A DNA stretch of 64,000 nucleotides from CAVZOY01 sp963777095. Lineage in GTDB: Bacteria > Actinomycetota > Actinomycetes > Mycobacteriales > Geodermatophilaceae. The notes beneath the pieces were generated by a model. It did no database searches, had not been told where the DNA came from, and saw nothing but the letters and a program-made list of their open reading frames with translations. The stretch is taken from assembly GCA_963777095.1 (NCBI GenBank), contig CAVZOY010000006.1:558001-622000 (forward strand), in the 5' to 3' direction. Both the position numbers and the translations under genes were made by a program. The first letter of the stretch is position 1, and each line of letters opens with the position of its first letter. Shown here in pieces: positions 37,925-47,158 of the stretch.

Positions 37925-40900
37925 TTGACGAGATCCGCCCGCACCGCCCTGCTCGCCGTCGCCGCGCTCGTCGGCACCCTCGTCGGGATCTCCCCGGCGC
38001 AGGCCATCCCCGACGGTGCCGTTGCGCTCTTCGAGCCGTCGACCACCGACTCCGCGCAGAACCTCCATCCGCTCGGTCGCACGGCCGCGGGCACGGTGTG
38101 GACGGACTGGTACTCCCCCGGCGTCTCGGTGCAGCCGACCGGGGGCGACGCGACGGTCGACGACTCCTTCACGTTCCCCGACGTCGTGGGCGACCTCATC
38201 ACGGAGGTGTCCTACGACGACGACGACAACGCCACCGCCCTGACCTGGCGCACCATCGCCGACCCCCAGATCCACGTCCACGAGTTCCCGGTCGACATCG
38301 ACTACGAGGCCCGGACCGCGACCGGCTACGTCGGCGTCCGTGGCAGCGGTCCCTACCAGGTCGTCCGCGTCGACCTGGTGGACGACGGCGCGGTGACCGT
38401 GGTCGGCACCTCGACCACGAACCTCGGATACCTCACGCCGAGTTCGGTCGGCGTCGCCGCGATGGCCGCCAACGGGACGTACAAGTACTTCGCCTTCGCC
38501 TCGGCGTCCCTCAGCTACACGGGCAAGGTGGTCCCCACCCCGGACCGGTACCTCGAGTGCCCGTGGCTGAGCCGGGCGCACCTGTTCTGCTACAGCGACA
38601 CCGGCCTCTACCGGATCTCCGTGTCCACCGGGGCGGTCTCCTCCGCGTCGGCCATGCCGATGAGCATGATCGAGACGTCGACGGGCGTCGCCTTCATCGA
38701 CGAGGGCTCCAGCACCGGTCCCGACCAGCTGTTCGCGCTCAAGGACTGGCCGTCCACGGCCCCCGCGCCCACCACCCGCGTCGACGCGAAGTACGGCCTC
38801 AACGGGAGCCTCGCACCGGCCGGCACAGCGGGTGCGGTCCTGGTGGGCCGCAGCGGCCCCCTCGGTCGGGCCGGGATCTGGTCCATCCCGTTGCCCAGCG
38901 GCTCGGCGGTCCAGACCCTGGTCGCGCCTCCTGAGCCTCGCCGGGCCGGTTGGCTCGCCGCCGTGTCGCCCGGCGCCGTCGCCTGGACCGACAACACCGA
39001 CCCGTCGGGCAGCCTCTGGACGCGCGACCTGACCGCCGACGGGACGCCGACGGGCGAGAACCGTCACGTGACCGACGAAGCGGACTCCGGGACGCTGAGC
39101 GCGGCCGCCGGGCGGATCACGTACACGGGCTACGCCGCCGACGGCTCCGGCTTCTACACCGCGGGGACGAGGCTGGTCGACGGGAACCGCAACACGGCCG
39201 TCGACGAGGACGAGGACGGCTGGACGGCAGTGCTGTCCGGGGACCGGCTGCTCACCGAGTCGCAATCCTTCTTCGATGACGGCCCCACCTGGCGCCTCCG
39301 CGACCTACGCACGGGGGCGGTCACCACCCTGGCTTACGCCATGGACTACGACCTGTGGGGCGAGCGTCTCGTGCGGCTGGACGACGACGGCCGCGTCCGC
39401 CTCTACGACCTGCGCACCGGCGACGCCCCCGTCGAGCTCCGCGCGCCCGGTCCGGGCGAGTGGTTGTTCGGCTCCGTGCACCTGGCCGGCGACATGGTGG
39501 CGTGGGACATCATGGACTTCACCGACTTCACCGGTCTGACCGGCGAACGGGCGACCCGCGACGTGGCCACGATGGAGCCGGCGACCCGCCTCGACGACAC
39601 CTTCGCGATCATGGACCTGTCGACCGGCTACGTCGTGGGCGACGACTGCAGCGGCGACGACTGCGTCACGCAGGCCGTCGCCCTGGACGACGGGCAGACC
39701 ACCGGCCTCGGCGTCTGGTACGCCGCGGTCGACGGGGACGTCGTCGCCGGCGTCGACAGCGAGGGCGTGCCGTCCGTCCAGACCCTGCCCGACTATCCCG
39801 ACGCTCCGCGGCTGCTCGACGACCTGGACGCCTCGGCGCTGGCTGGCCCCGGCCGCACCTGGAAGGCCCGGATCGTCAGCTCGCGGGTCCTCACGGCGTG
39901 CGCCGTCGAGATCCACGACGCCGACAGCGCCGTCGTCCGCACGCTCGACTGCCTCGACCCGTACGCCGCCGCGACCGTGACGTGGGACGGCACCGACGAG
40001 CTGGGTGACCCGGTGCCGGCCGGCGAGTACACCTGGCACGTCACCGGCGGCGCCGGTGACGAGGACCTGGTGGACTACGACGGCGGCGACTCGGCGCTGG
40101 CCGGTGCGCTCACCGTCAACGCCGAGCCCGCGCCGACGGCCACCACCTCGCCTGCGGACGACGCCCTCCGGGTGGCGCAGAACGCGAACGTGACGGCGTC
40201 CTTCAGCGAACCGGCCGAGGGCGTCAGCGGCACCACCTTCCGGCTGACGACGCCGGGCGGCGCGGTGGTCCCCGCGACGGTCAGCTACGACGCGCTCGCC
40301 GACAAGGGCACCCTGAACCCGACCGCCAACCTGCTCGCCGACACCACGTACACGGCGACGCTGACCGGCGGCCCGTCGGCCATCCGCGGCACCGAGAACG
40401 GCCCCCTGGAGACCACGAGCTGGTCGTTCACCACGGGGCCAGCGCCGTCGCTGACCAGCCTCACCCCGGCCAGCAACGCCACCGCGGCCTCGCCGAGCGG
40501 CAGCCTCACCGCCGTCTTCAGCGAGGCGGTCACCGGTTTGAGCACCGACACCTTCGAGCTCGCCACCGAAGGCGGCGACCCGGTCGCGGGAGCGGTCACC
40601 TACAACGCCGCCGCCAAGTCCGCGACGTTCAACCCGACCGCCAACCTGCTGCCCGACACCCGGTACACCGCCACCCTCACCGGCGGCACCGAGGCCGTCC
40701 GCGACCTGGCCGGCAACCCGCTGACCAGCCGGTCCTGGTCGTTCACGACCGGCCCGGCGCCCACGGTCACCGGCAAGCTGCCCGCCGCCAGCGCCACCGG
40801 CGTGAGCCGCACCGGCAACATCGTGGCCGCGTTCAGCGAACCCGTCACCGGCGTCAGCGGCACGACCGTGAAGCTGAAGACGTCGTCCGGCACCTCGGTC

Positions 40901-41074
40901 TCCGCCGCGGTCAGCTACAGCGCGACCAGCCGCAAGGTCACCATCAACCCGACCAACACCCTGGCCGCGAGCACCAAGTACACGGTCACCCTGACCGGCG
41001 GCACGACGTCCATCCGCGACGCCGCCGGCAACCCGCTGGCCACGACCAGCTGGTCGTTCACCACCGGCAGCTGA
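37925..41074 (+). CDS. Large secreted protein with three C-terminal Big_5-like repeats
   Basis: 1049 residues, intact. The TTG start at 37925 is favoured by GGGAG about six bases upstream and by the signal peptide directly after it (TRSARTALLAVAALVGTLVG, cleavage after AQA). Residues about 30-640 form a beta-propeller-like region with repeated Trp/Gly turns such as WLAAVSPGAVAWTDN and RLRDLRTGAVTTLAY. Residues 643-730 resemble FlgD/Ig-like domains (VTWDGTDELGDPVPAGEYTW). Residues 733-1049 are three roughly 100-residue repeats, each with a phrase like FSEPVTGVSGTT and ending TSWSFTTG. It is probably a cell-surface or matrix protein. It is transcribed away from the LCP operon. Confidence 0.82.
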   Translation: MTRSARTALLAVAALVGTLVGISPAQAIPDGAVALFEPSTTDSAQNLHPLGRTAAGTVWTDWYSPGVSVQPTGGDATVDDSFTFPDVVGDLITEVSYDDDDNATALTWRTIADPQIHVHEFPVDIDYEARTATGYVGVRGSGPYQVVRVDLVDDGAVTVVGTSTTNLGYLTPSSVGVAAMAANGTYKYFAFASASLSYTGKVVPTPDRYLECPWLSRAHLFCYSDTGLYRISVSTGAVSSASAMPMSMIETSTGVAFIDEGSSTGPDQLFALKDWPSTAPAPTTRVDAKYGLNGSLAPAGTAGAVLVGRSGPLGRAGIWSIPLPSGSAVQTLVAPPEPRRAGWLAAVSPGAVAWTDNTDPSGSLWTRDLTADGTPTGENRHVTDEADSGTLSAAAGRITYTGYAADGSGFYTAGTRLVDGNRNTAVDEDEDGWTAVLSGDRLLTESQSFFDDGPTWRLRDLRTGAVTTLAYAMDYDLWGERLVRLDDDGRVRLYDLRTGDAPVELRAPGPGEWLFGSVHLAGDMVAWDIMDFTDFTGLTGERATRDVATMEPATRLDDTFAIMDLSTGYVVGDDCSGDDCVTQAVALDDGQTTGLGVWYAAVDGDVVAGVDSEGVPSVQTLPDYPDAPRLLDDLDASALAGPGRTWKARIVSSRVLTACAVEIHDADSAVVRTLDCLDPYAAATVTWDGTDELGDPVPAGEYTWHVTGGAGDEDLVDYDGGDSALAGALTVNAEPAPTATTSPADDALRVAQNANVTASFSEPAEGVSGTTFRLTTPGGAVVPATVSYDALADKGTLNPTANLLADTTYTATLTGGPSAIRGTENGPLETTSWSFTTGPAPSLTSLTPASNATAASPSGSLTAVFSEAVTGLSTDTFELATEGGDPVAGAVTYNAAAKSATFNPTANLLPDTRYTATLTGGTEAVRDLAGNPLTSRSWSFTTGPAPTVTGKLPAASATGVSRTGNIVAAFSEPVTGVSGTTVKLKTSSGTSVSAAVSYSATSRKVTINPTNTLAASTKYTVTLTGGTTSIRDAAGNPLATTSWSFTTGS
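40130..41071 (+). repeat. Three tandem coding repeats of about 310 bp
   Basis: The repeats encode the Big_5-like domains of the secreted protein. Shared phrases are a start with APxxTxxxPA, a FSExVxGxS segment, a NPTANLL or NPTNTLA segment, TxYTxTLTGG and a closing SWSFTTG. The copies differ at many positions, so they are old duplications rather than fresh ones. Confidence 0.75.
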
Positions 41075-41101
41075 CCGACTCGTACGACCGGGGGGCGTGA
41101 C

Positions 41102-42081
41102 TCAGTCCTGCTCGGTGTCGTCCGCTCCGCGGCTGCGTCGGAGGTGGTGCACGAGGACGGCGGCCGCGCCCGTCGCGACGGCGCCGCCGGCGGCCAGCGC
41201 CACGGTGGGGGCCTCGACGTCGTCGCCGGTCCGGACCGCTGCCGCGCGCGGGCGGGCGGGAGCCGACGCGGCACTCGAGGTCGCGGCGGACTGCGTCCGC
41301 GAGGGGGGCGCCGCGGACGGGGTCGGCGCGCCGGGTCGTCGGGGTGGCGGAGGGTGTCGCCCGGGCGGCCAGCACGGCGGCCACGTCGGCCGGGAAGGCG
41401 TTCGTCACCAGGGCATAGGCCGCGTCGCCGGGGCACGAGGTCAGGGACACGTCCCGGTGCCCCGCGATCGTCGCCGTCGTCACCGACGCGCCGGCCGCCC
41501 ACTTGGTGGACCCCCGCGACACGAACGTCGCGGTGCCGTCCGGCTCGATGCCGTACCGATCGGCCAGCGCGGCGAGCAGCAGCGTCATCGACCGCTGCGC
41601 CGCGGGCCGTGGGCGGCTCGCCGGTGTGGTCGCCGACGAAGCAGCAGATCTGCGAGAAGCCCTGACTGCCGCCGGTCGCATCGGGCTTCACCGGCCCGGC
41701 GATGCTGCCGGCACGCCCCTCCCACACCGTGCCGAAGGCGTCGACGAAGAAGTTGTAGGCGACGTCCGGCCAGCCCTTCTCCGGACCGGTGTGGAACGCG
41801 TGGAAGCCGCGCAGCACCTGGGGGACGTCGCCGGCGGCGTACCCGTTGGGCGACGCACTGTGGTGGACGACGAGGAGACGGACGTCGCCCGCCGCCTCCT
41901 TCGCCAGCCGATCGGGCACCGGCAGCCCCGCGGCCCAGTCCGAGCGCGGCCGCACGGTCACGCCGCGCAGCGCGGGTGGCGCGGCGACGGCCCGGCCGGC
42001 CGCGAGCGCCGCCAGCGGGAGGGCGAGCGCGGTGACCGAGCACCGGAGCAGGAACGCACGCCGGCTCGTCGGGTCGCTCAC
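41102..42081 (-). CDS. N-acetylmuramoyl-L-alanine amidase/PGRP-like protein with Tat signal
   Basis: The N-terminus TSRRAFLLRCSVTALALPLA is a twin-arginine signal (RRAFLL), cleaved near AVAAPPA. The PGRP/amidase_2 domain has RPRSDWAAGLPVPDR, VVHHSASPNGYAAGDVPQVL (zinc His), VAYNFFVDAFGTVWEGRAG and, after a break near 41610, ATIAGHRDVSLTSCPGDAAY with the second zinc His and Cys. The C-terminus ends in a Pro/Thr linker and a hydrophobic stretch TVALAAGGAVATGAAAVLVH before a charged tail, so the mature enzyme may stay membrane-bound. A second break lies near 41335. It would cleave peptidoglycan stems. Confidence 0.85.
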
Positions 42082-42106
42082 CTGTTCATCATGCGGGACC
42101 CGGGGA

Positions 42107-43102
42107 TCAGCACTCCCACAGCTGATCGGGCGGCGTCGTGTCGTCCATCCGCTTCACGTAGGCGGTGTCCCCGAAACCGGCCTTCGCGGCGCAGGCCTGC
42201 GCCTGGTCCGCGTAGGGCCCGGTCCAGACCGCGTAGATCAGCGTGCCGTCGGGCATCTGCTGCCGCATCGAGGAGCAGCCGCCCTGGGTGAGCGTGTACC
42301 TGGCCGCCGGGTTGCCGGCGAGCAGGGTCTCGACGTCGGCCGCGTAGCGCGCGGCGTCCGTGGCGGCGCCGAGGAAGACCACCCAGCTGCCGTCGCACGC
42401 CGGCGCGGTCATCGGCACGGCGAGACCCAGATCGCCCGTCGACGATGCGGGGGCTGTCTCCGACGGGACCGGCTGGTCCGAGGGCCCGGGGGTCTCGCTG
42501 ACCTGAGGGAGTTCCGGCACGGTCTCGGTGTCCGTGTCGGTCTGCGGTTCGTCCTCGACGACGCCGGTCGTCGGGGCCGCGGTGTCGGCGGCCGGCGTCC
42601 CGTTCCACAGGTCGTCGCCGAAGACGACGGCCACGACGACCAGCGCGGCGGCCAGCAGCGCGCCGATCGCCGCCCACACGACCGGGCCGGGACCCTTTCT
42701 CCTGCGGTGCGCCGCGGCTGCGGTCTGGCCCGGCCCGTAGGGCGTGGGCCGTGCGCCTGCCGGAGCCCCTCCGGTGCCGGGGCCGCCCGGCGACCCGAAC
42801 GGTGGCCGTCCCCACGGCGCGGGCTGACCGAACGCCGGGGCCTGCTGCGGCGGGAAGGACTGCCCCGGCTGCGGGGAGCCCGGCGCCGCCGGTTGCACCA
42901 GGGTCTGCGGCCGGCCGGCCGCGGTCGTCCCGGGCTGGACCGGCGTCCACGGCGCCCGCTGCTGCGACGTGCCCCACGGCTGCGACTGGGCAGGAGGCGC
43001 CGTCGGCTGCTGCGCCGGCACCCAGGGTGCCTGTTTCCGGCTCGGACCCCGGTCGTCGGGCTGCGGCGCGGCCGGCTGCGGCGTCGCCTCGCGGTCGGTC
43101 AC
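42107..43102 (-). CDS. Single-pass membrane protein with a C-terminal SPOR-like domain
   Basis: 331 residues, intact. The first 150 residues are Pro/Gln-rich and cytoplasmic. A membrane helix VVWAAIGALLAAALVVVAVV follows, then a Thr/Glu/Pro-rich linker. The last 80 residues (GSWVVFLGAATDAARYAADV and LIYAVWTGPYADQAQACAAK) resemble a SPOR fold, which binds denuded glycan strands; two cysteines are present in it. GTG at 43102. It lies 25 bp upstream of the amidase in the same orientation, suggesting a joint cell-wall role. The assignment of SPOR is tentative. Confidence 0.65.
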   Translation of the reverse strand: MTDREATPQPAAPQPDDRGPSRKQAPWVPAQQPTAPPAQSQPWGTSQQRAPWTPVQPGTTAAGRPQTLVQPAAPGSPQPGQSFPPQQAPAFGQPAPWGRPPFGSPGGPGTGGAPAGARPTPYGPGQTAAAAHRRRKGPGPVVWAAIGALLAAALVVVAVVFGDDLWNGTPAADTAAPTTGVVEDEPQTDTDTETVPELPQVSETPGPSDQPVPSETAPASSTGDLGLAVPMTAPACDGSWVVFLGAATDAARYAADVETLLAGNPAARYTLTQGGCSSMRQQMPDGTLIYAVWTGPYADQAQACAAKAGFGDTAYVKRMDDTTPPDQLWEC

Positions 43103-43203
43103 GTGCGGTCCCCTCGTCCCCGTGGTCCACCCCGTCTGCGGCGCCCGTCGGGGCCGCCAGGTCGGGGTGGTGGGCGGCCCTGGCGGGTCTCCCGTGCCGG
43201 CGG

Positions 43204-43209
43204 ACTCTA
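43204..43209 (-). promoter_or_regulatory. Candidate -10 (TAGAGT) for the SPOR-like gene
   Basis: TAGAGT on the reverse strand lies about 100 bp before the GTG at 43102, with TTCTGC 17 bases upstream. It sits in a 200-bp gap after the stop of the zinc-ribbon gene. Confidence 0.35.
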
Positions 43210-43302
43210 ATCCGAGACGGCGCCGAGCAGAACACCCCTGGTCACGGGCACGGGTGCCCGGAGACCGGCCGTCGGACCGTCGAGAGCCTCGTGCGGGCGG
43301 GT

Positions 43303-44856
43303 CTAGTACTGAGCGGGCGGAACCGGGTCGGGCGCGGCACCGAACCGGCGCCGGACGGCCATCACGAAGCCGCTCGGCATCTTGGCTGCGACGACGGGGG
43401 CGAGCAGCCCCGTGACGATGCCCCAGATGCCGAGGACGACCGCCGCGAGGAGCGGGTTGAACATCAGCGAGCCGTCGGCGGAGGCGTCGAACTCGCCGGC
43501 CTCGCTCTCGGCGCCGACGCGCAGCAGCAGAGTGGCGACGAAGGCGACGAGCGCCAGCGCACCGGCGAACCGGGCACCCTCGCGACGGGCGTCCTCGATG
43601 GTGTTCTGCCGCACCGCGAGCGCGGTGGCCACCAGGACCGTGACCGCCAGGAGGGCGACCGGCGCCAGCCAGAACCACGCGCTCTCGTCGGTGAAGGTGA
43701 ACAGGTCGACGCTGGTGGCGCCGATCGGTGCGAACTGGGTGATCGGGATGCTGGCGCTGCCCTCCATGTCGAGCGGCACGCCGGCCGACAACAGCACGCT
43801 GAGCAGTGCGCCGTTGCCGCCGCCGAGCAGGGCGACGCCGAGGGTGACGGCCTTGTCCCCCTCCTCGAGGAGGAGGTACACGAGGCCGACGAGCACGGCG
43901 AGCAGCCCGACGGAGAAGACGGCGACCGCGCCCACCAGCGGGGCGATGGCCGTGTCGCGGAACGCGGCCACCCGTCCGGGCATGGCGGTGCCCCGGCGCA
44001 GGAACCAGGTCAGCCACAGGGCCGCCACGGCGAACAGGAACGCGCTGAAGACCGAGGAGACGACGCCGACCCCCAGCTGACCGACCAGCCCGAGCGCGTT
44101 GAACTCCTCCGTCTCGTACCGGGTGAGCAGTGACAGCGGCAGGAAGCAGGCGGTGAAGACGAGGGCGGTGCGGACACCCTGCAGCAGGTCGTCGCTGGCC
44201 GTCACCGGCGACCGGTTGCGCAGCTGGCGGGCGAACGACCAGCCGAGCAGGCAGAGACCGGCGAGCGTGACGGTCAGGGGTAGCAGCCCCAGGGACGCCG
44301 ACGCCCCGAACGACTCGGCGTCGGCCTCCGCGAAGAAGTCACCCCCGACCGCGAGGCACACGCCTGCGAAGACGAGCGCGATCGTCTCCCGGAAGCCGAT
44401 TCCGCCCTCGGTGACGAGCAGCATGCCGAGGAGCGAGATGGCGAGCATGACGCCGACGGCGAGGCCGGCGCTCCTGGCCGCGCCACCCCAGTCGCCGGTG
44501 AGCAGCGAGTCGACGAGGCTGCGCCGCGGCGCCGTCGGCTGCGGAGGTGCCATCGCGGGAGCGGCCCCCCATGGAGCCGGGGCGGGCTGGGCGTGCTGAT
44601 CCGAGTACGTCGGTCCGCCGACCCAGGGCTGCTGCGGCGGCTGGAAGCCGGGCTGGTGCTGCTGACCCTGGTACTCCTGCGGGTCCGGATACGACGGAGC
44701 GGCCTGGTACGCCGGGGCAGCGGGCTGCTCGACCGTCGGAGGGGCCTGCGGCGGCTGTTGAGCCGGCGCCGCGGCCAGCTGGGCACCGCAGGAGGCGCAG
44801 AAGCTCGCCCCGGGCCCTGCCTGGGCGCCGCAGTTGGCGCAGAAGCTGCCCGTCAT
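43303..44856 (-). CDS. Zinc-ribbon polytopic membrane protein
   Basis: 517 residues, intact. MTGSFCANCGAQAGPGASFC plus a second CGAQ supplies a four-cysteine zinc ribbon. A Pro/Gln/Tyr-rich cytoplasmic region of about 110 residues follows. About ten to twelve hydrophobic segments come next, for instance LAVGVMLAISLLGMLLV and FSVGLLAVLVGLVYLLLEE. A GGAGGA eight bases before ATG 44856 fixes the start, and a TAGTCT box lies at 44910-44915. The stop is TAG. Such zinc-ribbon/membrane proteins are common in actinobacteria with no assigned function. It is not obviously linked to the formate dehydrogenase operon upstream. Confidence 0.78.
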   Translation of the reverse strand: MTGSFCANCGAQAGPGASFCASCGAQLAAAPAQQPPQAPPTVEQPAAPAYQAAPSYPDPQEYQGQQHQPGFQPPQQPWVGGPTYSDQHAQPAPAPWGAAPAMAPPQPTAPRRSLVDSLLTGDWGGAARSAGLAVGVMLAISLLGMLLVTEGGIGFRETIALVFAGVCLAVGGDFFAEADAESFGASASLGLLPLTVTLAGLCLLGWSFARQLRNRSPVTASDDLLQGVRTALVFTACFLPLSLLTRYETEEFNALGLVGQLGVGVVSSVFSAFLFAVAALWLTWFLRRGTAMPGRVAAFRDTAIAPLVGAVAVFSVGLLAVLVGLVYLLLEEGDKAVTLGVALLGGGNGALLSVLLSAGVPLDMEGSASIPITQFAPIGATSVDLFTFTDESAWFWLAPVALLAVTVLVATALAVRQNTIEDARREGARFAGALALVAFVATLLLRVGAESEAGEFDASADGSLMFNPLLAAVVLGIWGIVTGLLAPVVAAKMPSGFVMAVRRRFGAAPDPVPPAQY

Positions 44857-45053
44857 GTGTCCATTCCTCCGAGAGGTCCCCCGTGCGCGCCGATCGGCAC
44901 AGCGGGCAGAGACTAGGTGCTGCGACGCCGACGGCGTGGCACATTCGAGACCATCCGGGTCCACGCGTCCACGGGTCGACTCGCTGCGGCACCGCCGGTC
45001 CCTGGTCCCCCACCCGCACCACGGACGGACGAAGGGTCGATCCCGCCGAGGGA

Positions 45054-46103
45054 TCAGCGGGTGACGGTCGACGCGTGCGCGTTCGTCTGCGCCGCGAGGC
45101 GCTCCCGCTGGGGCACCACGGTGTACTTCGGGTCCCTGGCGCTGGCCATGCCGGCGTCGAAGACGGCGAACCGGGTGAGCAGGGAGCCCGCGGCCAGCAG
45201 GGCTCCGGAGGCCGCCTGGCCGAGCCGGCTGCGGCCCACGAGCACGGTCAGCCCGGCCCCGGCAACGGTGCAGGCCTTGGCGGCTCGCAGCGTCGTACCG
45301 GCCCGCCCCTCGTGGAACGGCTCGCTGACGATGCCGTGGCCCGTCTCGACCCGGTGCATCGCGGCCAGCTCGACCGCCGCCCCGGCCACCGCCGCCTTGC
45401 GCGACGGCCCCGCCTCGTCGACCGGCGTGAACACCATGGTCAGCCCGCCGCCGGCGGCCAGCGCGGAACCGGCGAAGACGAACGGCAGCTCCCGGTGCGG
45501 CTCGTGCCAGGACGGGACGGCGGTGTTGGCCAGCAGCACCGCCGTGTAGGTCGCCATCGGGCCGCCGAAGAGGGCCGACACCGCGCCGCCGAACCGCTTG
45601 AGCCGCGGGAACCAGCCCAGCAGCTCGACGGCGGCCGTCGCGCCGGCCGCCGCGCTGAACGGCGACAGGATGTAGGTACCCATCGACAGCGCCGAGGTCG
45701 GCTTGAACACCCGCAGCATGTGCAGGAACCGCTCGGGGCGGCCGAGGTCGTGGACCAGGAAGCCCACCGACGCGATCGCCCCGCCGCCGGCGACGAACCG
45801 ACCGGACCGGGCCAGCTTCGACCGGCCGCTCAGGTCACCGAGAGCCGCCAGGATCGACGACGTCCCCGCGGCACCCCCGAGGAACAGGTACAGCGGCACG
45901 TCCGGCGTCTTCCACACCGGCGCCTTGATGATCGGCCGGCCGTAGTACGAGGTGAACTGCACCTCGTCGACCATCGGCACCTCGCCGCCGGGCCGCCCGC
46001 CACCCGGCCGGCGGCCCTTGCGCCGCTTGCCGACCCGCGTCTGCGCGCCCGGTCCGTCGGCCCGCCGCCAGCCCGCGCCCGGGGTGGCCAAACCTTCCGT
46101 CAT
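45054..46103 (-). CDS. NrfD/PsrC-family membrane subunit of formate dehydrogenase
   Basis: 349 residues, intact. After a basic N-terminus (RKGRRPGGGRP) and VQFTSYYGRPIIKAPVWKTP comes a multi-helix quinone-site protein: PDVPLYLFLGGAAGTSSILA, FVAGGGAIASVGFLVHDLGR, and LSPFSAAAGATAAVELLG, with the typical NrfD segment FLHMLRVFKPTSALSMGTY. It replaces the cytochrome b subunit found in E. coli FdnI. It would pass electrons from the iron-sulfur subunit to the quinone pool. ATG 46103 overlaps the previous stop (ATGA). It is the last gene of the operon. Confidence 0.88.
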   Translation of the reverse strand: MTEGLATPGAGWRRADGPGAQTRVGKRRKGRRPGGGRPGGEVPMVDEVQFTSYYGRPIIKAPVWKTPDVPLYLFLGGAAGTSSILAALGDLSGRSKLARSGRFVAGGGAIASVGFLVHDLGRPERFLHMLRVFKPTSALSMGTYILSPFSAAAGATAAVELLGWFPRLKRFGGAVSALFGGPMATYTAVLLANTAVPSWHEPHRELPFVFAGSALAAGGGLTMVFTPVDEAGPSRKAAVAGAAVELAAMHRVETGHGIVSEPFHEGRAGTTLRAAKACTVAGAGLTVLVGRSRLGQAASGALLAAGSLLTRFAVFDAGMASARDPKYTVVPQRERLAAQTNAHASTVTR

Positions 46104-47158
46104 GAGGGCTTCCTCGAGCCGAGCACCGCCGAGGCGATCACCCCGACGATCATCGCGGCGCCGGCCGCGGCCGCCCGCCACATGGCCGGCATGTCCCGCG
46201 TGGTCACCACCGGGTCCGGCGGCAGCCCGTAGACCTCCGGCTCGTCGAGCAGCAGGAAGAACGCGCCGTTGCCGCCGACGCCGTCGTCCTCGTCCCGGCC
46301 GTAGAGCCGCGCGGTCTCGACGCCCTGCCCCTTCAGCGTCTCCAGCCGGGCGTCGGCGCGCGCCTGCAGCTCGTCGAGGTCGCCGAACTGGATCGACTGC
46401 GTCGGGCACGCGGTGGCGCACGCCGGCATGAGGCCGTCGGTCAGCCGGTCGTAGCAGAGGGTGCACTTGAACACCCGGCCGTCGCCCTTGCGCTGGTCGA
46501 TGACTCCGTAGGGGCAGGACGGCACGCAGTAGCCGCAGCCGTTGCAGATGTCCTGCTGCACCACCACGGTGCCGAACTCGGTGCGGAACAGCGCCCCGGT
46601 CGGGCAGGCGTCCAGGCAGCCGGCGTGCGTGCAGTGCTTGCAGACGTCGGACGACATCAGCCAGCGGATCTGCTTGTCCGTGCCCGAAGCCGCCGTCTGC
46701 GGGTCGAACTCGCTCAGTGCCTCGGCGTTGAGCACGCTGGTCTGCGCCGTCACCACGCTGTCGCCCGGCGCTGCGCCGTCCGGCGCGTCCCCGGCGTCCT
46801 GCCGCGTCGCAGGCGGACCCATCGAGGGCATCGGCAGGTCGACGGCCCGGCTCTGCTCGATGAACGCGACGTGCCGCCAGGTGTTGGCGCCGAGCTGACC
46901 GGTGTTGTCGTAGGACATGCCGGACAGGCCGATGACGTCGCGCACGCCGTGCGCGTCGTCCATCGGCAGCATGTTCCATTCCTTGCAGGCCACCTCGCAG
47001 GCCTTGCAGCCGATGCAGACCGAGGTGTCGGTGAAGAAGCCCACCCGTGCCGGGTGCTCGTCGGCGTACCCCGCCTCCTCCTGCACGTCGGGCAGCGGCC
47101 CGAAGAGGCGGTTCTTCTTGCCCGCCAGCCCCGGGCTGGCCGAGCTCACCGTGGTCAT
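46100..47158 (-). CDS. fdhB: Four-cluster ferredoxin-like subunit of formate dehydrogenase
   Basis: 352 residues, intact. Four [4Fe-4S] binding groups are visible: CIGCKACEVACKEWN near residue 48, CKHCTHAGCLDACPTG near 175, CNGCGYCVPSCPYGV near 207, and CTLCYDRLTDGLMPACATAC around 235. This is the HybA/FdnH/DMSO-reductase B arrangement. A C-terminal hydrophobic helix (AAAAGAAMIVGVIASAVLG) anchors it in the membrane. It would pass electrons from the catalytic subunit to the NrfD subunit. ATG 47158 overlaps the catalytic-subunit stop by one base (TGATG). Confidence 0.92.
   Translation of the reverse strand: MTTVSSASPGLAGKKNRLFGPLPDVQEEAGYADEHPARVGFFTDTSVCIGCKACEVACKEWNMLPMDDAHGVRDVIGLSGMSYDNTGQLGANTWRHVAFIEQSRAVDLPMPSMGPPATRQDAGDAPDGAAPGDSVVTAQTSVLNAEALSEFDPQTAASGTDKQIRWLMSSDVCKHCTHAGCLDACPTGALFRTEFGTVVVQQDICNGCGYCVPSCPYGVIDQRKGDGRVFKCTLCYDRLTDGLMPACATACPTQSIQFGDLDELQARADARLETLKGQGVETARLYGRDEDDGVGGNGAFFLLLDEPEVYGLPPDPVVTTRDMPAMWRAAAAGAAMIVGVIASAVLGSRKPS

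Noticed and set aside
44916..44941. Imperfect hairpin near CTA, considered as a selenocysteine tRNA
   Set aside because: It lacks an acceptor stem, T-loop and the 85-100 nt length. The CTA is part of the TAGTCT promoter-like box.
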